From Amyelois transitella (lineage: Eukaryota > Arthropoda > Insecta > Lepidoptera > Pyralidae), in assembly GCF_032362555.1 (NCBI RefSeq), contig NC_083518.1, positions 1,810,501-1,874,500 of the forward strand: DNA of 64,000 nucleotides, given 5' to 3'. A model generated the notes under the pieces. That model was not told the DNA's origin, searched no databases, and saw nothing but the letters and a program-made list of their open reading frames with translations. The position numbers and the translations under genes are program-made. Within the stretch, counting starts at the first letter, position 1; every line of letters starts with the position of its first letter. Below are positions 48,001 to 60,000 of this stretch, one piece after another.

Positions 48001-51000
48001 AATATTTAAGACTAGCGACCCGCCCCGGCTTCGCACGGATACACAGCCGATACTAAATATATCTCTATTAGAACTAACTAAAGGACCGCCCGCAAAGCGG
48101 CTAAGTCTTGCTCCCGGCAACAATGTCACTTCTGCCTGCAGTCCCGGGCCGTGCAGCAGAAATCGTAATACATATTTTAATTTCATCACAACTTCAAAAC
48201 CAAACGTCCAATTTTAATCATTCAAAGACCAAATATTATCTACATAAACTGGACTTATTGATGAAATTATTTATTTTAATAAGGATTAATAGCATGAGTA
48301 AAAAAACGCGTTTAAATGTAGACCAAAAAAAATTCAAGATTTTTAAATAAAAATGTGGTTGTTGTGCCTCACTCGACGTAGATATTTATACGATCTACAA
48401 TTAATTAAAACATTTTATGGTTCTATCTTTTGTAGTTTAGGCAGCGTACGCAAAATAAGTAACATTTTGGTTGATTTTTTTCAGTTTGTGTCCGAAAAAT
48501 CCAAATATATTACGGAACCCTATTTTTTTCCAAAGTAAAATATAGTCTATGTTACTCGTGGATAATGTAGCTTTCGAATGGTGAAAGATTTTTTAAAATC
48601 GGTCCAGTAGTTTTTGAGCCTATTCATTACAACCAAACAAACAAACAAACAAAGTTTTCCTCTTTATAATATTAGTGTAGACTAGAGGCCGCCCGCGACT
48701 TCTTCCGCGTGGAATCAATCCCGCGGGAACTCCGGGATAAAAAGTGGCATATATGTTATTCTGGTTCTTCAGCAACCTACATGCCAAATTTCATTGTAAT
48801 CGGTTTAGTAGTTTTTGCGTGAAAGAGTAACAAACATCCATACTGACATACTCACAAACTTTCACATTTATAATATTAGTAGGATATACTAACATAATTT
48901 AGATAAAGGTACCTTGACATAAGGAAGTGCAATCTTTGCCTACTCTTTCGGGAAAAACACGCGATTTTATACATAATATTAATTGCATATTTAAGAAGCA
49001 CATAAAATTTCATAAACTGCGTCATAAACACATTCGTGAACGATGGTTTTTTCTAAACTCCGCCGAAACCAATCACAACCTCTCTCCCATCCCATAAACT
49101 ATGAAAGCGTTTAAAAATTCCATCTCTAATGGCGTAATCACATAAAAAATGTCAGGTAAAAAGGCCAAACCGATATATACTCCATCAAAGCGGCTAAAAA
49201 CGCGGCGGCGACTAAAAAATACAACCTTTTAAGCATTAAAAGGCCCGTTTACCGTGGACCCAAACACTTAGCTCCATGTTAATTGGTAAGTAGCTGTAAA
49301 CGCCGTCAAAGAGAATGCGTGAAAACTTGGCCGGGACTCGCTTTTAAAACCCCTCAAATTCCCTCGTCATTCGCGATGGGAGAAACCAAAAGTAAACTGA
49401 TTATTCGGCCAATATTCAGAGATTTGAGATTTTTAACCCTCTGATGTAGAATTAAAGAGTTGGATAATTAAGGAATGTTATTAGGGTTATGTGATATCAG
49501 CACTAATGACCTGAAGTACCTGATGCCTTCGAAAAGGATTGCCGGATATTTTATTATATTAAAAATTCTATTGGAATCAAAAAGTCGAGCTGAAAAAGTT
49601 TGACATTGACGCGACGAGACAAACTCAATTATCCAGTGGCTGCATAGAAATCGGAATAGTATAATGTTATTCAGATTTATATTAAGTGGGTGAAAAATAT
49701 AAAAGAAGTTATTGACTGATTGACTAACATACCAGAGCCTAAACCTCTGTTTCAAGAGAGTCGACATTTAGCAAGTATGTTTCTTATGTGGCCTAGGAAT
49801 GCATTAAGATAAGAATACATACACACATACATATAATCACGTCTTTAACCTTTGCGGGGTAGACAGAAGAGAAGAATTCTCACAGGTAAGAAAATTAACG
49901 GGATATTTTTCTAGGGGAGCCGCAGGCGTTACGTTTGATTTCTTATTTGCCCTCAAAGGAAAAGTATATATTTATGAAATTCATTCATATAATCACGTCT
50001 ATATCCCTTACGGGGTAGACAGAGCCAGCAGTCTTGAGAGCCTGACCGGCCACATTTAGCTGTAAGGCTTAATGATATAATTGATATTTAAATAGAGACA
50101 GGTTACTAGCCTATCGCCTATAAGACGAATCCCAAGTTTATAAGTTTATCCCTTAGCTTCCTTTTACGACATCCATAGAAAAGAGATGGAGTGGTCCATT
50201 TCTTTTTTAATATAAGTGCCGGGAACCACACGGCACTTTATTTACGGAATTGACTTCCAAAAACTACACTAAAAATACTTTTTATACTTAAAATACTTAA
50301 GAAGATATCGATGGCCTGTTTCTACAGACAGTCACAGCTGAAAACTCGGCCAGTCAAGTCATTAGTTATAACAGCGTTAGCTACGCAATTACCTACAACC
50401 AGATGAACTTGACCCGCCGGGGCTTGCGCCTCCGCTATGCAAATAAGGCCTGGCCTTCTTTACCTCTAAGTGGACGTATTAGTGAAATGGAATGCCGCAT
50501 CCAATGATGATTCAGAATTACGTGTAGTTTTTTATTAATGTTTTGTTTCAAGCTGTATTTAATTTTTAAATAGCTTAACATATCTTATTTTAGTACAAAC
50601 TTGTCCGAAATACTTTGATTCCATACCGGAACCTATGCAAATATCAGACTTTCAAACTTAGCCTACACCCCAATGAGATATCCATGTTTCTTTAGAAATT
50701 GTATATGGATTTTTGTTGGCTGAAATAAATGTATTTTTTATTTATTTAGATAGGTTGCAGGTGAAAACTCGGCTATCGATGGCACTATAGACAGTTACAG
50801 CTGAAAACGGCCAGTCATTAGTTATAACAGCGTCAGCTACACAATAACGAACCAACTGAACTTGACCCGGCAGAGGTCGTGTCGCCGCTATGCAAATAAG
50901 ATGGCCATCTTTACCTCTAAGTGGACGTGTTTCCATTAAAATGAAATATATTTAATTTTTATTTAGATTATTTAAATACTTTCATTCTAAACCGAAATCG

Positions 51001-54000
51001 ATCCAAATATCCAATTTTTAGAAACTTTCAAACTTAACCTACTCCTAAATGAGATATCAATATAGACAGGTTACAATTGAAAACTCGGCCAATCATTAAG
51101 TCATAACAGCGTTAATGACAAAACTACAAACGACTGAACTGTGGCCTTCTTTGCCTGCTAAGTGGACGAGATTAGCAAAATCGAATGCCGCATCCAATGA
51201 GCCGTTTTAGGCATCCACGGATTTCCTGCGTTTTGTTTTTATATTTATTTTTGTTTTTATTTATTCTGCCAATAAACGCGACCTTAAGTATACTGTTCTG
51301 TCTGTTATGTACGCTTTCATGACTAAACCGCTAGAACAATGTTTATGAAATTTTGTTCAAATATAATTAAATATAGGTCAAACATTACCACTTTGATAGA
51401 CATAGACCACTTAGACACATTCAAAAGTTATAAGTAAGAAAAAAAGATAAAGTAAGATAAGGTAAGAAAGATATAAATACCTAACACAATGAAATGGTAT
51501 ACGTTATCATTTCTCATTAATCAAGATTTTTCTGTTTACATAGGCTAAGAAAATTATTTCAAGTAGAACGATGGAAATGAAACGTAAAAGATGATAAAAT
51601 TGTATCAATTTCTATGAAAAGTTTTCATAACAAAACTCATCATTTGGACGAGAAACCTGTCGAAACCAAGTCACATCTCGACAATCGACAGTCATTCCCG
51701 TCGTCCTTTGCGAGGTGTAACAGCGTTAGTTAAGCAATTACAATCTCCAACCGAACTTGACCTCCGCTAGGTCACTGCACGTCGCCATGCAAATACGATG
51801 TTCTTTGAGTTGAAGTGCAGCACGCGAGAGAGATCGGATGCCGCATCTATTTATTTTTACATCCTTGTTCATTATTTGAATTGATTTTGTAGATAGATAG
51901 ATAGATAAACTCCTTATTGCACCATAAGAAAAATATATATATTTCTACCTTTTTGTACTTTTTCTTATAGTTAACAATTGATATAATATTATTTAAAGCC
52001 AAAATCATACTTATTATCCTTATGATATTAACTCATAAAACATATATTTCTATGGTCACGTCTATATCCCTTGCGGGGTAGACAGACCCAATAGTCTCGA
52101 AAATACTGAAAAACCACGTTCAGCTGTATTTCTTTGTGATGGAATTGAGATTCAACTAATAACAGGTTGCTAGCCCATCGCCTACTAGAGAAATCTAAAG
52201 TTTATAAACCTATCCTAAGTCGCCTTTAACGACATCCATGGGAAAGATATAGAGTGGTTTTATTTTAAAGTGCCAGAAACCACACAGCACGCAATGAGTG
52301 ATGACTCCATTAAAAATTTGTTATTCTGGTTAACAGATAAAATAACACAAAACATGATATGTAATAATACTCGTATATAAATATGTAATAATAAGTCTTA
52401 ATTTTAAATATTAAGGCTAGCTTATAATGCTAACTATAGATATAATCACGTCTATATCTCTTGCGGGGCAGACAGAGCCAACAGTCTTGAAAAGACTGAT
52501 CGGCCACGTTCAGTTGTTTGGCTTTAGTTTAGGTACCTTAATAAAATTAAAATAATGATCAGTAATTTAGATACGGATGAGTCGATTTTAAATAAAAATA
52601 ATTGAATCATGGACTTAGTCTCATCATCATATAAAATTGGAACGTCATAAATCGTACATACATTATATACATACATATAATCACGTCTATATCCCTTGCG
52701 GGGTAGTCAGAGCCAACAGTCTTAAAAAGACTGATAGGCCACGTTCAGCTGTTTGGCTTTATGATGGAATTAAAATTCAAATAATGACAGGTTGCTAGCC
52801 CATCGCCTAAAAGAATTTATAAGCCTATTCCTCAATAATCCCAAGTTTATAAGCCTATCCCTTAGTCGCCTTTTACGACATCCATGGGAACGAGATTGGA
52901 GTGGTCCTATAATTTTTTTTATTGGTGCCGGGAACCACACGGCATCACGTACAGCACGTCATAAATCGTACTTCAGTTAAAAAAAAAATCTTTAAAACTT
53001 CAATAAAAACTTCACTTCAAAAAAATCTAACATCACCCTTGTATTACAGCGGAAGGCGCTTTCAAAAAGTTAAAACCGGAGCCTGGTGGGAACAACACGT
53101 CATCAGGTACCTCAGCCCTGTCTCCAGCCCTGGGTCCCCAACACGCGGGGCACACCCCCACCACTGCCTCCTGCCCCACGCCTGCGCGGAGGAGGCACAG
53201 AACGACATTCACTCAGGTAGACATACATACATACATATCGTCACGGTATTCATTCATTACTGTCTTCATGCAATCTTGTCGGTTTTGGGTACTCTTGACA
53301 TACATACATACATACATATGGTCACGGTATATCCCTTGCGGGGTAGACAGAGCCGACAGTCTTGGAAAAGACTGAATGGCCACATTCAGCTATTTGGCTT
53401 AATGACAGAATTGAGATTCAATTAGTAATTAGGTTGCTAGCGCGTCGCTTAAAAAAGAATCCCATGTTTGTAAGGGGTAGGCCTTTAGTCGCCTTTTACG
53501 ACATCCATGGAAAAGAGATGGAGTGGTCCTATTCTTTTTTGTATTGGTGCCGTGAACCACACGGCACTCAGTAGAGTTCTCGGTGGAGTTGGATACAAAT
53601 ACTGGATCGTTGTAAACCTTCAGCCTACCTCAAACCTTGGATGCTTTACAAGCAATGGGCATATCCAACCACCGTCTCGTCGTCCAACGCCTGCGCAGAG
53701 GAGACGGTATGACTTTCACCTGGATAACTTCATAGTTTGGTGGAAAGTTAAAAAGAAGCTTGATAGAAAACAGATTGGAACTTGTTACTGTAAAATGTTC
53801 TTTAGAAACTAACTTTTACCCGCAGTTTCGCCCGTATTTTTTTAACGCTATCTACAAATAGTGACCAAAATTAGCATACAGAAGAACACAGGTTATTCGC
53901 AAATCCCACGGGAACTAAAGTTGTTACCGAGATGAAAGGTACCCTATGTCCTTCTCCAGACTCCTAATTATACATACGTGATATTTCAAGAAGATTAATT

Positions 54001-57000
54001 CTGAAGATAACCCTCAAGATGAAGAGGTAACAAACAAACAAATATACTCACTTTCGCATTTATAATAAAGTTAAGATAAGATTTTACCTTAGCTATATTT
54101 TCTTTCATTTTCAGCAAACATTCTTCTTCTCTTCCTTTCTATTATTACTTTTTCACATTACAACACTCCCTTATTCTTATAATTTTGTTGTATTTTGAAT
54201 GTATTAAAGTATTATTTCTCCATCAGGAACAATTAGCAGAATTAGAAGCGGCTTTCGCCAAATCGCACTACCCAGATATTTACTGTAGAGAAGAATTGGC
54301 GAGGACCACCAAACTCAACGAGGCGAGGATACAGGTTAGTTTATAAGTTTTATCCCGTATAAGAAATCCCGTACATATCTGGGGGCACGGCAGTGTCCCC
54401 TCCAAGTCGAGCACAAAAAAGGGGCACGACCGTACCATCCTTTTCTCAGAGCAATTCAGGCTATTTTTATACTAACCTAACTTTTTTGTCGGCCTCAGTG
54501 GAGCAGCGGCAGTGTGCTTGTCTGTGACACCGGAAGTCCCGGGTTCGAATCCCGGCCAGGCCATGATGAGAAACGAACTTTCTATAATTGGCCTGGATAT
54601 ATAAGTATTTATAATAAAATATAGTATCGTTGAGTTAGTATCTCGTAACACAAGTTTCGAACTTACTTCGAGGCTTACTCAATCTGTGTAATCTGTCTAA
54701 AATATTTATATATTATATTTATATTTTTGTTTGTCATTTGTATAAGGCCGAATATCATCTACGGCCGGATCACAATGTGAGCTTCTCCAAATATATAAAA
54801 ACACACATATTATGGAATTCAAGGTTATCTTGACTGAGAGGTGTTTTGTAAACGTTTTGAATAAAAACTCTTCTAAATCAAATTTAAAATAGAACATTAT
54901 GTTATATTCTGAATATGCGTAGAAATCGTTCGATACCGGACTTAAAATGCAGTTGTTTTTTCAGTACTTTTAACAATACATCAAAAGATTTGTAAGTTAC
55001 CTTTTCTCTTAGAAATGTTCACATTGAAAAGTATGCAACACACGTAGCGCGTAGCCTCGTAGCGGGTCTACGACGGCTACGACGCTACGTGAGCCAGAAC
55101 ATCGCGCTTCCACTGCATTGTCTACGAGTCGCGTCGTAGCTGCTACGACAGCAGCGCCACGAATTTACAATTTTTACTCATAGAGACTATAAATCTTACA
55201 TATAAAATTCTCGTGTCACAATGTTTTTCTCCGTACTCCTCCGAAACGGCTTGACCGATTTTCATGAAATTTTGTGCATATTGAGTAGGTCTGAGAATCG
55301 GCCAACATCTACCACTTAGCGATAAGGGTTGACCCTTAACATTTTTTTTTGTTAACTAGAAATTACTCAACATTTCCTTATATGGAAAAACAACGTTTGC
55401 CGGAACAGCAAGTATTATATAATAGTCACAATTTTTAAGAATTAACTGACTATATCATTTGACTATCACTACAAAGTACAGTCCCCGTATTTTCTCTGTC
55501 TGTATGTATGCGTTGATCTCAAAAACATTTTGAACGAATTTTGTTCCTGTCTTAAAAGTTGGAAATAGGGTTTATTAAGGCAGGTATATACTTAAATGCT
55601 TTCCCGTGCGAAGCCGAGGCGGGTCACACACTTTTTTTCTGGCTGGGTTAAGCAGAGACTACTTCTTGCCACTTGTCTCTTACTCTCCAACTTCCTTTGT
55701 CATCCACACATTCTCTTTAAGGTCGTCGGCTTTCAACGTTCAAATTATCTTACAACATAATAAAAAATACCACTCTCTATCATGACTCAGAAATACATCG
55801 ACGTAAAAGAACACCCGCAGTCACAAGTCGCGACACAACACGGTGAATTGGCGAAATATCAATGATGCGCGAATTCGCGGATAAGTTGGATAATACAATT
55901 TGGAGCGAGCCCGGGGCTATTGAATTAAAGCCATCTGTCCCTTTCACCCGTATGAATACGAAGTGCTTGCCAGATAGAGATCTCAGTTTTAAAATCGGAA
56001 TCCCCTGGCGCCAATATTGATTTGCCCCAAGAGCTAATGTCGCTTTAAATATTTATACGGAACAACTTTTTGCTCCTTTTTTTAAGTGACGGGTAATGTT
56101 GTTCCGTGGAAACAGACTCTTCTAAGTTTTTTTTTTTAATTTTAATTTTGTCAGTTTTTATAAGATACACATGCAGTTCTATCTCTGAATCGTAAGGATC
56201 AATTTCCCCATAATAACCAATTTTTTACCATTTTTGTAATGCGTAATACTAGGACCGTCATCAAATTTAATTTAATTTTTTTTTCTTTATGTTCATAGAA
56301 TAGATATATGAATATATTCTTATATTGACAAAGCTATTTCAATTTTAAAATTCTTCTAGACATATCCTTGACTAATTCAAGGGAACATGCGGCTATGTCT
56401 AGGAGGAACAAAGAAAAGTGTAAAAGTTAGCACACTAAAGTCCATAAATGTCTTTCTAAAAGGTTAATGCTGCCTATTTTTGCTTGCTGACGTATTTTAG
56501 TACCTAACCTATTAGTTAACTTATGTATATAAAAAAACCTCAAAATATACTTAAAAATTAAATGTTATTATTATTATGCAATCCTGATTAAAACTAGAAA
56601 AAAAAAATATGTTACTATGTGTTTAAACACTCAATAAGCTATTAAAAAAATTGAGAATGATTTTAATTTACAGAAGATCAAATCAAAATCGATCTAAGAA
56701 TAATCACAGGGCAAATGAGTAACATTAGCTAGATTTATCACGATACTCTCACAAGTATTTCATAATCCGCGACACAAAGTAACATCACACACACGCTCAG
56801 CAACCTTACAAGTGATGTTTTATTCACGGACACATCTGACAAACAATTACTCTTTCTGCCAAGAGCATGTGACAATGTTCCGAGAAAATGAAAGGTTCTA
56901 CGAAACAATATTACGTAAATACCTACTACGGTTAAAAGCTTGTGAAATGCGCGTAGGCGTTGCATGTACATATATATATATATGTATATATAAAGAACGT

Positions 57001-60000
57001 CGTATGTGTGTGTTAGCTATTAACGTTTACACGACGCTACATAAGAATGTAAACGCGAAGACGTCCCTTCGAGAGGAAATTTCGATATAAAAATACGAGT
57101 TGCGGGGTTAGAGGGGCGCGCGGGAGGGGCGGCCCCCGAGGCATTGCAATCCCATCAAATGGATACGTAACGAAGTTAGCCAGGACCCCCCCGCGCCCCG
57201 CGAGCCCCCCCTTTGTCTCTACCCTCAAATGAATTCTACAATTGGAAATAAGAAAATGTTTTGTCGGATCCTGTGCTTTTTCAGTTTTAAGGCGTCCGTT
57301 TTCGCTGGGTGAGTTGTGCGCTGTCGAATTGTTGGATCTTCAAAATCGAGTTAGCTGTTCGATATAGACGTTTTGTTCGACTTTAAACGTTCGGATAAAC
57401 GTTACTGGGATTAGTTGAAGAATTTTTTAAGGCACTGTTTTTGCAGCTAATAGTGGTTATAGATTAGAGAGATCATGGTCGTCGGTGTCACATGGGATTC
57501 CGGGTTCGATTCTCGGTCGTGGCGAAATTTAATATTATTTTATTAGATTGACTTTCTGATTGTTTTTTTTTTTTTAATAATCGTTGATGATAAAGTCTGA
57601 AACTTATTTAGCCCCTAAGTAGTCATTCTTTTACATTATTCCGATTTCTGTATAGATAGGTATGCGACGTGGGATTATAATAATATTTAATTTCTGAAAA
57701 TCATAAGATATTCAAAAATTTCAAAATGAAAACTTATTTAATCTAGATTAGAAGTAAATACTGTCATCATGTAGGTACATTTCATTTTATAACCAACAAA
57801 ATAACATGGACAAAGAAGACATCATATTTTACTTACATTCTTTACTTTTTTTGTAGAAGAACAACAATATTTCTCGAAAAATCCTGCACCGGAAATTATC
57901 AATTTTTCATTACAACGCGCGCCATTCCGAGAAAAACTGATATTTTCGGTAGCCACAAAACAACGCGTAACTAAATAAAATACTTACCTACACTTGGAAA
58001 ATTTAATCCAAATTTTCTATATAATCTAAACTCATATATACATACACATAATCACGTCTATATTCCTTGCGGGGTAGACGGAGCCAACAGTCTTGAAAAG
58101 ACTATAAGGCCTGTTTGGCTTAATGATAGAATTGAGATTTAACTTATTCAATTTCAATATGAATATTTCATAATCATAATAAAATAAAAGTATATTGTAA
58201 CCATATTAAAGGAATAAAATCCTTGAATATGGTTACAATATACTCGTAGGTCTTAGTATTTAGGTACAGTTTCTGTGAACACATATTCTACCTCTTAAGG
58301 CGTCGGAATTATATACATATGTATATTTTAAATTAGCAGCATATAAAGGCTCTGTCTAATTATGATCATATATAGATAGATAACAAAATCCTAACAATTC
58401 GTTAAAATTTTCCTACAGTTCATATTTCAAGTACTTCTACAATACAATACATACATAGGTAGTGTATCGGGTTATTTGTATGGGGTGTGCGTGCGAGGGC
58501 GCCGCCCCCTGCCTCCCTCTAATCAGCTCTAATCACCATATCAAACGACAGCCATTCCCGTCCGTGATGACAACACGTAGATTAGACGTGGTTAGCATTG
58601 TTTTTTTAATGGACGACAAACGCAATTAAATGCTCTTTTGTTTTGTTTTTTTATGCAAGTACGTTTAGCTTGTGTAATGTTTTTTTAACTGGTTTTTTGT
58701 GCCGTGTGAGTCCCGCGCACCAATAAAAAAAACAGTAGGACCACTCCATCTCGTTCCCGTGGATGTCGTTAAAGGCGACTAGGGGATAGGCTTATAAACT
58801 TGGGATTCTTCTTTTAGGCGATGGGTTAGCAACCTGTCACTATTTCAATATCAATTCTGTCATTAAGCCAAACGGCTGAACGTGGCCTATCAGTATTTTC
58901 CAGACTGTTGACTCTGTCTACCTCGCAAGGGATATATAGATGTAGGTATGTATGTATGAAGTAATTTCCTGGCTTTAGTCTCGGTTGCGTCCTCACCACT
59001 CCGGAGAGGAGCCCGCGGTAAGCTCTTGACCATATATCCTGGATTGAGTGAGTCAAGTTTTCACACGAAGCGACTCCCGTCTGACCTCCGTAACCTTTGC
59101 AGGGGAACCTAACCCGTATTGGATATTCAATTCAATTTAATATAATATAAACATATATAAATATAGAATAAACCATTTGCGTTATCACTTTGCATAAAAC
59201 ACTAGCAACCTGGCTTGAAGATGCATCAAATAGCACTCAAACCAGGAAGCTGCTCTACACAGGTGATCAACAAACTCAGAGTGACAACAAATAAAATAAA
59301 TAAATAAAAAAAAAAAAACCCGTATTGGATCATATGGTTACGAATCCAGTTGCCTGAATGTGCAGGGCGTTCTCACGATGTTTTCTCTCACCGTAAGAGC
59401 ATTGGTTAGCTATCAAACTAATGTACGTTACTTCGAAATTAGCAATCGTGTTTCTCATTATAAGTGTTAATTAGAAAATTCACATGATACCAACAAAAAA
59501 TCACATGATATAAAGGAATAAATAAGTATAGCTTTTACCAGCAGTTTCGCTCGCGTGAATTAAGCGCCATCTACAAAAAGTGACAAATTTAACGCCATCT
59601 ACCAAATTTTCACAGGTTTTACGCAAATCCTACGGGAACTTTAGTTTTTTATTGGGATGAAAGGTACCATGTCGTTCTCCAGACTCTGAATTATATATAC
59701 TTCTGTGATATTCGAAAAAAAATAATTCTGTAGATAATCCGTGAAGTGGTAACAAACAAACAAATAAAAACTTACTTTCGCGTTCATAATATTAGTTGGA
59801 ATGAACTTCATGTCCACCTTTTACAATACAATACAAATTGTCTTTATTGACCAAAAAAAAATACATTTGTAGCAGAAACATACCTACATTTTGTTGAGCA
59901 AAGACGGACTTATCGCTAAGCAATCTCTTCCAGCCAACCTTTGGGTAGTGAAAGGTAAAAGCCTGGGACCGGGTGGGCAGCATACTTAATAAGTGGGAAG

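Noticed and set aside
53300..53812. Overlapping plus-strand open frames of 70-100 codons
   Set aside because: They translate repeat A ([12 protein letters not shown] starts recur wherever the (CATA)n head is read) and then intronic sequence with no domain.
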